DNA of 64,000 nucleotides from Marinoscillum sp965229915 (GCF_965229915.1 NZ_CBDDJZ010000001.1:3348001-3412000), one strand, 5' to 3'. Positions 27,236 through 40,119 are shown, numbered from the stretch's first letter. Notes: generated by a model from the sequence alone, not told the origin. Made by a program: numbers and translations.

Positions 27236-28234
27236 ATGAAATACGATGTTTACGCTATAGGGAATGCAGTGGTAGACTATGTCACGGAAACTTCCAATAA
27301 ATTCCTGGAAGAACATGAAATTGAGAAGTCTGTGATGACCCTGGTGGACGAAGACCGGCAAATGAGTGTTCTGGCAGATATAGACAGTGGTGTCACAAAA
27401 AAAGAAGGTGGTGGATCAGCAGCCAATACAATAGTTGCGGCAAGTATGCTTGGGGGCAAGTGCTTCTACTCCTGCAAAGTGGCGAATGATGGTGATGGAC
27501 ATTTCTTTCTTAAAGAGCTAGCAGATATAGGGATTGATACCAATCTTAATAAAAAGGAATTGGAGCCGGGGATCACAGGAAAAGTCCTGATCATGGTAAC
27601 TCCTGATTCTGAAAGGACAATGAATACTTTTCTGGGGATTAGCTCCGAATTCGGAGTAAAGGAGCTCGATTTTGAAGCTTTATCAAATTCACGCTACTTA
27701 TTCATAGAAGGATATCTGGTAGCCTCTGATACCGGTCGAAAGGCCATGAAAGAGGCTAAAAAATATGCAGAGGAAAATAACATTAAGGTAAGTTTGACAT
27801 TTTCTGACCCCAGTATGGTAAAGTACTTCCGTGATGAAATGGAAGAGGTAGTTGGAGCTTCTGTGGACTTGCTGTTCTGTAATGAAGAAGAAGCGCTCCT
27901 GTTTACCAAAACGGATAATTTGGCCGATGCTCGTAAAGAGTTGAAAAAGATTGCCAAGAAGTTCGTAATCACTCAAGGTAAGAACGGCTCACTAATATAT
28001 GATGGAGATACCTTCATCAATATAGAGCCATATGAGGTGTCCGCTGTAGATAGCAATGGGGCAGGAGATATGTTTTCAGGTGCATTTCTGTATGCCATCA
28101 CGAATAATCACACGTTTGCATCTGCTGGTAAGTTAGCGAGTAAAGCGTCTTCTGTAGTTGTATCAAAATATGGTCCTAGACTTACATTTTCAAAGCTACA
28201 GGAGATCAAAAAGGAAGTGTTCAAAACTTCTTAA
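27236..28234 (+). CDS. PfkB-family carbohydrate/nucleoside kinase (probable adenosine kinase)
   Basis: 332 residues, the usual length for the ribokinase/PfkB fold. Motifs are the N-terminal DVYAIGNAVVDY, the substrate-side GGSAANTI (about residues 60-67), and the C-terminal PfkB signature DSNGAGDMFSGAFLYA (about 272-287). In that signature the Asp of GAGD is the catalytic base and the glycines form the anion hole. Relatives in Bacteroidetes are usually annotated as adenosine kinase, but the substrate cannot be settled from motifs alone. It is cytoplasmic. The gene stands alone, divergent from the giant repeat gene and ~180 bp upstream of rpmH, which has its own promoter. Nothing is truncated or unusual. 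Confidence 0.85.
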   Translation: MKYDVYAIGNAVVDYVTETSNKFLEEHEIEKSVMTLVDEDRQMSVLADIDSGVTKKEGGGSAANTIVAASMLGGKCFYSCKVANDGDGHFFLKELADIGIDTNLNKKELEPGITGKVLIMVTPDSERTMNTFLGISSEFGVKELDFEALSNSRYLFIEGYLVASDTGRKAMKEAKKYAEENNIKVSLTFSDPSMVKYFRDEMEEVVGASVDLLFCNEEEALLFTKTDNLADARKELKKIAKKFVITQGKNGSLIYDGDTFINIEPYEVSAVDSNGAGDMFSGAFLYAITNNHTFASAGKLASKASSVVVSKYGPRLTFSKLQEIKKEVFKTS

Positions 28235-28308
28235 ATGTATTCGGCATCTGATTTTGGAAGGGAAATTTTCAATTAGGAGGATTATCTTTTCTCAGAAACC
28301 AATTTTGT

Positions 28309-28338
28309 TTGGTTAAATACATTCTTTAACTATCTTTG
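28309..28338 (+). promoter_or_regulatory. Bacteroidetes-type promoter for rpmH-rnpA operon
   Basis: TTG at 28309-28311, a 19-base spacer, then TATCTTTG at 28331-28338. This is a full match to the Bacteroidetes sigma-ABfr consensus TTG-N19-TAnnTTTG. Transcription should start about 28345, giving a ~70-base leader before the rpmH ATG. Confidence 0.75.
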
Positions 28339-28360
28339 CACTCCGTTTTGAAAAAATCGA

Positions 28361-28380
28361 AGATTCTGTTTTCAGAATCT
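28361..28380 (+). promoter_or_regulatory. Hairpin in the rpmH 5' leader
   Basis: AGATTCTG-TTTT-CAGAATCT forms a perfect 8-bp stem with a four-base loop about 23 bases after the -7 box and 33 bases before the rpmH ATG. It has no following T-run, so it is not an obvious terminator. It may stabilise the mRNA or act in control of ribosomal-protein expression. Confidence 0.45.
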
Positions 28381-28413
28381 GAAGACATATAAATGAATTA
28401 AAAGGGCAGAGCC

Positions 28414-28569
28414 ATGAAGAGAACATTTCAACCTTCAGTAAGAAAAAGAAAGAACAAACACGGTTTCCGTTCAAGAATGGAGTCTGTGAACGGTCGTGCG
28501 GTGTTGGCAAGACGAAGAGCAAAAGGAAGAAAGAAGTTGACAGTTTCTGATCAAACGCACAAGAAATAA
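28414..28569 (+). CDS. rpmH: 50S ribosomal protein L34
   Basis: 51 residues, MKRTFQPSVRKRKNKHGFRS to the end LTVSDQTHKK. This is the canonical L34 sequence: basic, with MKRTFQPS at the start and GRAVLARRRAKGRKKL in the second half. L34 sits in the large ribosomal subunit. The start is fixed by the conserved N-terminus. The gene is followed after 15 bases by rnpA, the rpmH-rnpA pairing found across bacteria. The promoter at 28309-28338 drives the operon. Confidence 0.97.
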   Translation: MKRTFQPSVRKRKNKHGFRSRMESVNGRAVLARRRAKGRKKLTVSDQTHKK

Positions 28570-28584
28570 GTAACTTAGGCCTAA

Positions 28585-28992
28585 ATGTCTGATCCAGGCC
28601 AGTCATATCGTTTCCCAAAAAGGGAGAAACTTGTCAGTAAAAAGAATATTGAGGAGCTGTTTAAGAACGGTTCCTCTTTTTATTTGCGCCCACTTCTGGT
28701 CAAGTACCACTCAGCAAAAGATCAAACTAGCCATCAGCTACTTTTTTCAGTTTCAAAGAGAAATTTCAAGCGGGCTGTAGATCGTAACTTGATCAAGCGC
28801 AGAATGCGCGAGGCATATCGTTTGAATAGACATCTTTTAATTACTCCAGAAGGTTCCTTTTATCACATCGCATTTGTCTATGTGGACAAATCAATAGTAC
28901 CTTATGATCAAATTGAGGTCAAACTAAAAAAGCTTCTGAAGCGTTTAAGTGATCAGTCTCTAGGACCAGGAAAAAATCCGATTACTAAATAA
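28585..28992 (+). CDS. rnpA: Ribonuclease P protein component
   Basis: 135 residues. RnpA binds the RNase P RNA and helps recognise the 5' leader of precursor tRNAs. Visible features are the N-terminal YRFPKREKLVSKKNI, the central RnpA signature RAVDRNLIKRRMREAYR (RNR box, about residues 72-88), and a basic C-terminal tail. Length is usual for Bacteroidetes RnpA. It lies between rpmH (15 bases upstream) and an S41 protease gene (8 bases downstream), so it is part of one operon. A start a few codons later is possible, because conservation begins at YRFPK. Confidence 0.95.
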   Translation: MSDPGQSYRFPKREKLVSKKNIEELFKNGSSFYLRPLLVKYHSAKDQTSHQLLFSVSKRNFKRAVDRNLIKRRMREAYRLNRHLLITPEGSFYHIAFVYVDKSIVPYDQIEVKLKKLLKRLSDQSLGPGKNPITK

Positions 28993-29000
28993 TTCAACAC

Positions 29001-30653
29001 ATGAGCAGAAAATGGAAGATTTGGATAGGTGTAGCGATCATTGGATCAGGACTCGTAGCCTTCAATACGACTCCACCAGACAGAACGTTTGAGATTGTTA
29101 AGAACCTGGATATTTTCGCTACACTTTACAAAGAGGTCAACTCCTACTATGTAGATGAGATCAATCCATCGCAATTGATGCGCACGGGTATTGAATCCAT
29201 GTTAGAGACGTTGGATCCATACACTACTTACATTCCGGAAGATGATATAGAGGACTACCGCACCATGACCACAGGCGAATACGGAGGTATTGGGGCTGTG
29301 GTCAATAAAAAGAACGGTATTAGCACAGTGGTTATGCCGTATGAAGGCTATCCTGCCGATAAAGCAGGCTTAAAGGCAGGAGATCAGATTTTAAAAATCA
29401 ATGGGATCGAGTTGGAAGGAAAGTCTTCTGATGAAATAAGCAAGCTGCTGAAGGGTCAGTCTGACTCTGAGATCGTTCTGACCATTCGTCGCATGAACAA
29501 ATCAGAGCTATTTGATGTCTCACTGGCACGTGAGCGAATCACCATTAACAATGTTCCTTATTATGGGATGGTGACTGAGGATGTTGGCTATCTGAAACTA
29601 ACAGATTTCACTACAGAAGCAGGTGCTGAAGTGCGCAATGCGGTAAATGAGCTGAAAGAAGATGGGGCAACTAAGGTGATTTTAGACCTGAGAGGAAATC
29701 CAGGTGGACTACTCGAAGAAGCTGTCAATGTGTCTAATGTGTTTGTTGGTAAGGGACGTGAAGTGGTTACCACTCGTGGCAAATTGAACAATTGGACCAA
29801 AACGTATAAAACACTGGATGACCCGGCGGATGATCAAATTCCATTGGCGGTGTTGGTTAGCAACGGGAGTGCATCTGCTTCTGAGATTGTCTCTGGGGTT
29901 ATGCAAGACTATGACAGAGGAGTATTAGTAGGTCAGCGCACATTTGGCAAAGGATTGGTGCAGCAGACCAGACCGTTAGCTTACAACTCACAACTAAAAG
30001 TGACCACAGCTAAGTACTACATACCTTCCGGCAGATGCATTCAGGCGATTGACTACAGTCATAGAAACCCAGACGGGAGTGTGGGTAAAGTCCCTGACTC
30101 TTTGAAAACGGAGTTTAAGACCCAATCTGGTAGAGTAGTGTTTGATGGCGGAGGAGTGCTCCCAGATATTGAAATTGACGCACATGATTACGCTCCTATT
30201 TCTTATGCTCTGATGTCTGATGATCTAATATTTGATTATGCTACCAAATACTTTTACGATCACCCGGAAATTGAAAATGCCAAAACTTTTACACTGTCTG
30301 ACTCAGAATACTCTGCCTTTAAAGATTGGTTGAAAGATAAAGATGTACAGTATACCACTCAAGTTGAGCACGATATTGAAGGACTGATTAAGTCTGCCAA
30401 GAAGGAGAAGTACTATCAGGATATTGCGGCGCAAATTGAAGCGCTTCGAGAGGAGACTCTCCATAACAAAGATCAGGATTTAATGACTTTCAAAAGTGAG
30501 ATTAAAATGCTGCTGGAGCGCGAAATTGCCGGGAGATACTATTATCAGGGAGGTATGATTGAGTCAATGTTTAGTGAAGACCTGGAAGTATTAGCAGCAG
30601 TTGACGTACTTAACAACCCAACCAGGTACAATGAAATTCTAAAAGGAAAGTAG
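29001..30653 (+). CDS. S41 family C-terminal processing peptidase
   Basis: 550 residues. A single N-terminal hydrophobic segment (WIGVAIIGSGLVAF, 8-21) anchors it or acts as a signal, placing the protease in the periplasm. A PDZ domain follows (about 85-165, GGIGAVV...ADKAGLKAGDQILKING). The S41 core contains LDLRGNPGGLLEEAV (~228-242), the catalytic Ser in GSASASE (S292 by spacing) and Lys in TFGKGLVQ (K317), a Ser-Lys dyad spaced 25 residues as in Tsp/CtpA. The ~150-residue C-terminal helical extension is common in Bacteroidetes members. It sits in the rnpA-tsaB operon: 8 bases after rnpA, 1 base before tsaB. The likely role is trimming or degrading envelope proteins. Confidence 0.93.
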   Translation: MSRKWKIWIGVAIIGSGLVAFNTTPPDRTFEIVKNLDIFATLYKEVNSYYVDEINPSQLMRTGIESMLETLDPYTTYIPEDDIEDYRTMTTGEYGGIGAVVNKKNGISTVVMPYEGYPADKAGLKAGDQILKINGIELEGKSSDEISKLLKGQSDSEIVLTIRRMNKSELFDVSLARERITINNVPYYGMVTEDVGYLKLTDFTTEAGAEVRNAVNELKEDGATKVILDLRGNPGGLLEEAVNVSNVFVGKGREVVTTRGKLNNWTKTYKTLDDPADDQIPLAVLVSNGSASASEIVSGVMQDYDRGVLVGQRTFGKGLVQQTRPLAYNSQLKVTTAKYYIPSGRCIQAIDYSHRNPDGSVGKVPDSLKTEFKTQSGRVVFDGGGVLPDIEIDAHDYAPISYALMSDDLIFDYATKYFYDHPEIENAKTFTLSDSEYSAFKDWLKDKDVQYTTQVEHDIEGLIKSAKKEKYYQDIAAQIEALREETLHNKDQDLMTFKSEIKMLLEREIAGRYYYQGGMIESMFSEDLEVLAAVDVLNNPTRYNEILKGK

Positions 30654-30654
30654 T

Positions 30655-31335
30655 TTGGCTACAATTCTCAGCTTAGACACATCTACTAAGGTTTGCTCTG
30701 TGGCTATCCATAAAGATGGTGACTTGATTGGTGCGCAATCCTACCATTTGCAAAAATCGCATTCTTCCTTGCTACCGGTGATCATCCAGCAATTGATGGA
30801 GAATGTAGAATTGGAGCTTTCTTCTTTGGATGCCATAGCTCTGTCAGCGGGACCGGGTTCATACACAGGATTACGGATTGGTACCGCTACTGCTAAAGGG
30901 CTGGCTTACACTTTGGAAATTCCGCTAATCGCAATATCTAGTCTAGACTCCATGTATGAGCAAGTAGCTCCTAATTTGCCAGATTCGGCTGTACTTATCC
31001 CAATGATTGATGCGCGTAGAATGGAAGTTTTTTGTTTTGCAAAAAGAGTAAATGGGCAGGTTATCTGGGATGCTAAACCACTCATAGTTGACGAGTCCAC
31101 TTTTGATGACATTGAACATCAAACTTCATATTTCTTTGGAAATGGGTCGGATAAGTTCAAAGAATTGTTTCCCAAGGTAAATTTCATTCCAGATATTCAT
31201 CCCTCCGCAGCACATATGGGTCAATTAGCCCATCAGAAGTTTACCCAGCAGTATTTCGAAGATCTGGCCTATTTTGAACCAGATTATCTCAAGGAATACC
31301 GAACTAATGTGCCATCCCAGAAGTTCAAAGTATAA
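30655..31335 (+). CDS. tsaB: tRNA threonylcarbamoyladenosine biosynthesis protein TsaB
   Basis: 226 residues; starts with TTG one base after the protease stop. TTG is chosen because it gives the conserved N-terminus MATILSLDTSTKVCSVAI. ASKHA-fold hallmarks are DTS near the start and SAGPGSYTGLRIGTATAKGLA (about 65-85), the TsaB signature. TsaB pairs with TsaD and TsaE to add threonylcarbamoyl to A37 of ANN-decoding tRNAs; it is a catalytically inactive scaffold. The stop TAA shares its last bases with the ATG of the next gene (TAATG), so the two are coupled. Confidence 0.93.
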   Translation: MATILSLDTSTKVCSVAIHKDGDLIGAQSYHLQKSHSSLLPVIIQQLMENVELELSSLDAIALSAGPGSYTGLRIGTATAKGLAYTLEIPLIAISSLDSMYEQVAPNLPDSAVLIPMIDARRMEVFCFAKRVNGQVIWDAKPLIVDESTFDDIEHQTSYFFGNGSDKFKELFPKVNFIPDIHPSAAHMGQLAHQKFTQQYFEDLAYFEPDYLKEYRTNVPSQKFKV

Positions 31336-31844
31336 TGGAAGAAATTGTCAATAGAGTCGCTAATAGTCCTTTGGTATCATTGGACTTTGATGAGTACATC
31401 GATCAGTCCCCAATGACATTTTTTGATGTGAAAGATTGCCTCTATCAGGGCCTGATTCTTCGTGAGAAAGATTTCAGGCAATTTATCAAAGAATATGACT
31501 GGACCCAGTATCATGGTAAGAATGTAGGAGTTCATTGCTCTGCTGACGCTATTGTGCCCACCTGGGCTTACATGCTCATAGCCACGAAGCTTCAAGGTAT
31601 AGCCAACAAAATGGTCTTCGGACGTGAAGAGGAGTTGGAGAAAGAACTGATAGACGAAGCTATCCAACAGATCATGAAGCAAAAACTCGATGATGCTAAA
31701 GTGGTCATCAAAGGATGTGGTAACCTGAAAAGTAGGGATTATGCATTTTTTGAGTTGACCAAAAAACTAGCACCTATTGTTAGTAGTATCATGTACGGCG
31801 AGCCATGCAGTACCGTTCCTGTCTACAAGAAGAAGAAAGCCTAG
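31335..31844 (+). CDS. DUF2480 family protein
   Basis: 169 residues, soluble, no signal peptide. Recognisable as the Bacteroidetes-specific DUF2480 family from VANSPLVSLDFDEY near the start, LYQGLILREKDFR, and the central HCSADAIVPTWAYMLIATKL. Two Cys-containing stretches (HCSAD, KGCGNL, EPCSTVPVYKK) could bind a metal, but no function is established that I can name. It overlaps the tsaB stop by one base and ends the rpmH operon; it follows tsaB in many relatives. A role in translation or tRNA modification would be guesswork from context. Confidence 0.85.
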   Translation: MEEIVNRVANSPLVSLDFDEYIDQSPMTFFDVKDCLYQGLILREKDFRQFIKEYDWTQYHGKNVGVHCSADAIVPTWAYMLIATKLQGIANKMVFGREEELEKELIDEAIQQIMKQKLDDAKVVIKGCGNLKSRDYAFFELTKKLAPIVSSIMYGEPCSTVPVYKKKKA

Positions 31845-32023
31845 ACACTGACAAATCGTTATTATCACTAGTCATTTAATGGGTCCGATTGAAGATTCTT
31901 CATTCTTCTAGAACCCTGATTAAGAATGCTTTATAAATGATAGAAGGTTAGCAGTTTCTAATTGATTATGGGTAAATTTAGCTTGCGCTAAAGCGTTTTT
32001 TAATCACCAAACCCATTTTCAAC

Positions 32024-33202
32024 ATGAACTCATCTGCTCTAAATCGACGCAACTGGCTCAAACAAACAAGTATTGGCGCTGGTGCGCTAATGTTCGGTGC
32101 CCAAGTCATCCCATGGACCTCTAAAGCCAATCCAGCATTTGGGATGTCACCGCTCTATCAACCCATGTTGATCGAGGATCATAAGGTTATTGAGAAAGAC
32201 TTGGCCGAACTGAAGGCCCGATTGTTAGCTAATGAAAACCCATATGGGCCTTCACCAAAGGCCATTGAAGCGTTGAAAGCTGCAGCAGTAAAGGGAAATA
32301 GATATGTCTATAATAGCAGCATGAAGTTCGCTGAAACACTAGCGGATAAGGAAGGTGTTAGCGCCAAACAGATATTGATCTCTCCAGGATCTACTGATAT
32401 TTTGGAAAAATTTGCTTTTGCCACTTGTCTTAAAGGTGGTAATGTTATCTCTGCCGATCCAGGATATATGTCCATAGTGAATACGGCCAGAGCAATAGGG
32501 GCCACTTGGAAGAACATCCCACTCAAATCAGATTATAGTCACGATTTGAAAACAATGGAGGCAGCAGTGGATGATGATACCAGGTTTGTTTATATCTGCA
32601 ATCCCAACAATCCTACTGGGACCATCACCCCAATAGAGGAGATCAAAGCATTCGCCAAAAGGGTGTCCAAAAAAGTTCCAGTCTTTATTGATGAAGCTTA
32701 CATTGAATTGATGGACGGTGGAGAATCTGCGGTGAGTCTCGTTCAAGAGGGATATGACGTAATCATTTGCCGCACATATTCTAAAATACATGGCATGGCC
32801 GGTTTGCGGATTGGTTATATGATTGCATCGGAAGATCGTGTGGAGAGTATCGTCGATTTGGTAAGAACTGAAATGGGTATTAGCGTAACTTCACTGCATG
32901 CAGCAATTGCTAGTACAACTGATCAAGAATTTCTAGATAAAACCAAGACACTTAATAGAGAGGCAAGGAACTTCACGTTCAAAGCGCTCAAAGACCTTGG
33001 ATATGACCCTATTCCATCTCATACCTCATTTATTCTTTATCCAATCGATATGCCTACTAAGGACTTTGCTGAGAAAATGCTCAGTATGGGTGTAGGAATT
33101 AGGGTCTTTACAATCAATGACAAACCCTTCAGCCGGGTGAGTATGGGTACTTTAGATGAGATGAAGTACTTCGTTGATAGTCTCGATCAAATAACAGGAT
33201 AA
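32024..33202 (+). CDS. HisC-like PLP-dependent aminotransferase with a Tat signal peptide
   Basis: 392 residues, fold-type I aminotransferase related to histidinol-phosphate aminotransferase. The N-terminus has a twin-arginine export signal: RRNWLKQ (8-14) followed by the hydrophobic SIGAGALMFGAQ. Catalytic features are NENPYGPSPKA near the mature start, NPNNPTGT (substrate/PLP Asn), DEAYIEL (Asp and Tyr contacting PLP) and RTYSKIHGMAGLRIGY, with Lys254 as the PLP-binding residue. True HisC is cytoplasmic, so the export signal suggests an enzyme acting in the periplasm on another amine or keto acid, or loaded with PLP before Tat export. It lies 12 bases before the permease gene, suggesting joint transcription. 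The substrate is unknown. Confidence 0.88.
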   Translation: MNSSALNRRNWLKQTSIGAGALMFGAQVIPWTSKANPAFGMSPLYQPMLIEDHKVIEKDLAELKARLLANENPYGPSPKAIEALKAAAVKGNRYVYNSSMKFAETLADKEGVSAKQILISPGSTDILEKFAFATCLKGGNVISADPGYMSIVNTARAIGATWKNIPLKSDYSHDLKTMEAAVDDDTRFVYICNPNNPTGTITPIEEIKAFAKRVSKKVPVFIDEAYIELMDGGESAVSLVQEGYDVIICRTYSKIHGMAGLRIGYMIASEDRVESIVDLVRTEMGISVTSLHAAIASTTDQEFLDKTKTLNREARNFTFKALKDLGYDPIPSHTSFILYPIDMPTKDFAEKMLSMGVGIRVFTINDKPFSRVSMGTLDEMKYFVDSLDQITG

Positions 33203-33214
33203 TCTACTGTAGAT

Positions 33215-34324
33215 ATGAGTGAAGGGTTAATTAGAACCTTTTCTTTTCTGATGTTGATTGGAGTAGGATTGATGCTAAAACGCAAGATTCCTGCAAATCA
33301 ACGAAGTGGCATCAAACAGATTATTCTGAGTCTGGCTCTTCCTGCTGTGATTTTTGTGTCGCTGCAAAAGGTTGAATTCAGTTGGGGGATGATATTGTTC
33401 CCGGTGTTGGCCCTATCCTTCAATATAATCATGTTTGGAGTGTCGGGTTGGATTAGCCGACTGATTCCGCTCGCAGCAAATAGCCCAGCATCACGAACAA
33501 TGAGAATCCTCTTGCCTTCATTGGCTCCAGGGTTATCTTGCTTCCCATTTATACTCGAGTTTTTGGGTGAAGAGTCCTTAGCCAACGCAGCGTTTGCTGA
33601 TGTAGGTAACAAGATCTTTGTATTAGTTATCCTATACATAGTGGCCATGAGGTGGTATTATCAGCTACATAGTATTCAGGGCGAGTCTCAATTTGGTCGA
33701 TTAAAGAAGTTCTTGTTAATCATGGCCAGAGAGCCAGTCAATCTCGCAATCATTGTTGCCCTTATTTTAGTGGCATTTGGGCTCAATTACAGCGTCTTCC
33801 CGTCATTTATACAGATAAGTATAGACAAGTTAAGTTTGATCATGACTCCACTGGTTATGATTTTTATTGGATTGTCTGTAAAGCTTACCTGGAGTCATGC
33901 CAGGCAGATAGTTACTATGTTGATGTGGAGATCTTCCATTGCCTTTGTTTTAAGCGGAGTAGTTATCCTGGCTTTTGGTGTGGTAGATCCTGCTTTGTCC
34001 ATGCTCATTGTTTTATTCCCTCAGAGTAGCTGTAGTTTCTGGCCATACTTGCATATAGAATCAGTCACTGTCATGGAGTCAAACCTAGAAGAAGGAAGAA
34101 CCTTCGACCCAACTTTTGCGCTGAATATTTTAGCCATGTCTCTGCCGTTTTCAACTATAATGATTCTTAGTCTGGCTACTTTTAAAGAATATGTTGCTAA
34201 TACTACCTTTATATTTTCCTTGGGAGGTGTGATGTTGATTATGCTCATTTCGACCCGCTTGATAAAAACACTCAGGACTGTTTCTTTATCGAGTAACCTT
34301 GCCAACTCCGACTCAAATAGCTGA
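33215..34324 (+). CDS. Membrane permease, AEC (auxin efflux carrier)-like family
   Basis: 369 residues with about ten hydrophobic segments (for example 9-19, 35-50, 57-80, 125-145, 170-195, 205-220, 235-260, 300-320, 328-345). The N-terminal pattern FLMLIGVGLMLKRK...IILSLALPAVIFVSL resembles the first two helices of AEC-family transporters, and the inverted second half (MTPLVMIFIGLSVKL) fits the same two-fold layout. It is probably a cytoplasmic-membrane transporter of organic anions or amino-acid-like compounds. It directly follows the exported aminotransferase, so it may move that enzyme's substrate or product; this is inferred from adjacency only. Confidence 0.6.
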   Translation: MSEGLIRTFSFLMLIGVGLMLKRKIPANQRSGIKQIILSLALPAVIFVSLQKVEFSWGMILFPVLALSFNIIMFGVSGWISRLIPLAANSPASRTMRILLPSLAPGLSCFPFILEFLGEESLANAAFADVGNKIFVLVILYIVAMRWYYQLHSIQGESQFGRLKKFLLIMAREPVNLAIIVALILVAFGLNYSVFPSFIQISIDKLSLIMTPLVMIFIGLSVKLTWSHARQIVTMLMWRSSIAFVLSGVVILAFGVVDPALSMLIVLFPQSSCSFWPYLHIESVTVMESNLEEGRTFDPTFALNILAMSLPFSTIMILSLATFKEYVANTTFIFSLGGVMLIMLISTRLIKTLRTVSLSSNLANSDSNS

Positions 34325-34404
34325 GAATCAAACCGCTCCAAAAAAGGCATAAAAAAATCCTATTTTATTTACGTTTCCGCTAGGATTAGAATTCTAGCCT
34401 TTAC

Positions 34405-34412
34405 TATCTTTG
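34405..34412 (+). promoter_or_regulatory. Putative rRNA operon promoter P1 (-7 box)
   Basis: TATCTTTG is identical to the -7 box of the rpmH promoter. No clear TTG lies 18-20 bases upstream (TAGGAT is present instead), so only half of the consensus is supported. It is followed by GC-rich sequence rather than a coding start, as expected for an rrn leader. Confidence 0.5.
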
Positions 34413-34511
34413 CCGTCCCATTCGGCGGGAGTGGGGGAAAGAGTTGAGAGGAAGAGGTTAGATAGGGTGAGAGGGGCTAAAAATATTTTAAAATATTTCC
34501 TTCAAAACACT

Positions 34512-34540
34512 TTGAAGTTAAAAAACATTATCTAATTTTG
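34512..34540 (+). promoter_or_regulatory. Putative rRNA operon promoter P2
   Basis: TTG at 34512-34514, an 18-base AT-rich spacer, and TAATTTTG at 34533-34540 match the Bacteroidetes consensus. It lies about 410 bases before the mature 16S start and downstream of the P1 box, giving a tandem-promoter arrangement common for rRNA operons. Confidence 0.6.
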
Positions 34541-34952
34541 CATCCGCTTTCAGGGGAAGAGGCAGCGAAGAGAGACAGAAAGGGAAGGCCAGCGGGGTTG
34601 GAACAGAGAGAAAAAACACTGAAAGCACTCAAGTCATTTAAGCAGTAAATGACTTCACTTTACTGACGACATTACGAGGTTTTACGATTCACACTACGAC
34701 GAATAGGCTACGTGAGTTATGGGCTTAAGACTAATGGATAGGTAGACAAGTTCTTTGAATGAATGTAACGTACAGCAAATTACTCCAAAGTGCATTTAGA
34801 CTTTAGGGTCTAAGTGCTACCCTGTTGATACACGTATCAGCAAGTACTTTGAGGAATCGTAGCCAGGGTTCAAACACATTGGGTGTTAATTGCAGTACCT
34901 TGTAAGAGGTATCATAATTAACTACCAGTCTCGTTAGAGATAAAATTTATAT

Positions 34953-36473
<1,521 letters not shown>

Positions 36474-36642
36474 GGAGACTTTGGTTACGATCTTCATCCC
36501 AACATTTATCGTTGGGAGGAGTGATTTGCTGTTACATTTATTCTAAGTTATTAAAGATCAACAGGAAGTGTTGATTGTGATTGAAAAATTGACCTACTCC
36601 GGGCTAATCACATGAGAAGCCCGAGACTAAAAAGAGATTGAT

Positions 36643-36716
36643 AGTCTCGTAGCTCAGGTGGTTAGAGCGCTACACTGATAATGTAGAGGTCGGCAGTTCG
36701 AGTCTGCCCGAGACTA
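36643..36716 (+). tRNA. tRNA-Ile (GAT)
   Basis: 74 bases in the 16S-23S spacer. Acceptor AGTCTCG pairs with CGAGACT; the D-arm has AGCTCAGGTGGTTAGAGC; the anticodon stem CTACA/TGTAG presents GAT; the T-arm has GGTTCGAGTC-like GCAGTTCGAGTCTGC. CCA is not encoded (ACATT follows). It is the usual first spacer tRNA of bacterial rRNA operons. Confidence 0.96.
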
Positions 36717-36802
36717 CATTTTAGATGAGAGCTGAAAGGCAGGAGTTAAAACTGAAGAGTTTTTTCTAATGTCTAGCATCTAGAATCTAAAATCTTGTTT
36801 TT

Positions 36803-36858
36803 GGGGGATTAGCTCAGCTGGTCGGGTCGCGCAGACTAGAGTACTTGTTTGCACGCCG
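36803..36858 (+). pseudogene. Broken tRNA-Ala copy
   Basis: The first 19 bases are identical to the intact tRNA-Ala 89 bases downstream (GGGGGATTAGCTCAGCTGG). A 14-base insertion then disrupts the D-loop, followed by CTAGAGTACTTG and TTTGCACGC, which resembles the anticodon arm with a one-base deletion and substitutions. No T-arm or 3' acceptor strand follows. It cannot fold as a tRNA. It is either a decayed duplicate or a local assembly fault within the rRNA spacer. Confidence 0.7.
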
Positions 36859-36891
36859 CATTATTAGTAAGCTGAGATAATACCAACAAAT

Positions 36892-36965
36892 GGGGGATTA
36901 GCTCAGCTGGCTAGAGCACTTGCCTTGCACGCAAGGGGTCATCGGTTCGACTCCGATATCCTCCA
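36892..36965 (+). tRNA. tRNA-Ala (TGC)
   Basis: 74 bases. Acceptor GGGGGAT pairs with ATCCTCC (one G-T pair); the D-arm is AGCTCAGCTGGCTAGAGC; the anticodon stem CTTGC/GCAAG presents TGC; the T-arm is ATCGGTTCGACTCCGAT. It is the second spacer tRNA of the operon. CCA is not fully encoded (CACACC follows). Confidence 0.96.
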
Positions 36966-37195
36966 CACCTTTTCAGGTGAGGAAATTAGAGGAAACTGAT
37001 TACTTACTTGAAACTGATTAGAGAAAGATCTAATCATTAAATAAGAGATTAGGAGTAGGAAAATAAAGCTGTATAGTAGTAATTAGAAAAGACTAATTAC
37101 TTGTGTTGCAAGACACCGAAGCTAGATGCTGACGATTGGTTGTTCAATTAGCTATTGACTATTGAGAGTTGGCTAGAAACTAGCAGAAAAGTTCA

Positions 37196-37227
37196 TTGAC
37201 ATATTGTGAAAGATTCACTGAGAAATT
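37196..37227 (+). other. 23S processing stem, 5' strand
   Basis: TTGACATATTGTGAAAGATT and the following bases to 37227 are complementary to 40163-40197, after the 23S gene, over ~32 positions with two mismatches and one 3-base bulge. This is the classic RNase III precursor stem that loops out the 23S rRNA. Confidence 0.85.
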
Positions 37228-37249
37228 AAAAAGAAGCGAGTTTATCGTT

Positions 37250-40119
<2,870 letters not shown>

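Larger units (their letters stand above)
34325..34952 (+). other. rRNA operon leader
   Basis: About 630 bp without a gene, holding the rRNA operon promoters and transcribed leader. Purine-rich stretches (34425-34480), an AT palindrome (AAATATTTTAAAATATTT, around 34483-34500) and several short hairpins can be seen. Just before 16S, AGTCTC at 34927-34932 is complementary to GAGACT at 36475-36480 just after 16S, probably part of the 16S processing stem. Confidence 0.7.

Noticed and set aside
31960..32010. GCGCTAAAGCG-TTTTTT before the aminotransferase gene as an intrinsic terminator
   Set aside because: The stem is only three to four base pairs, too short to be stable despite the T-run.
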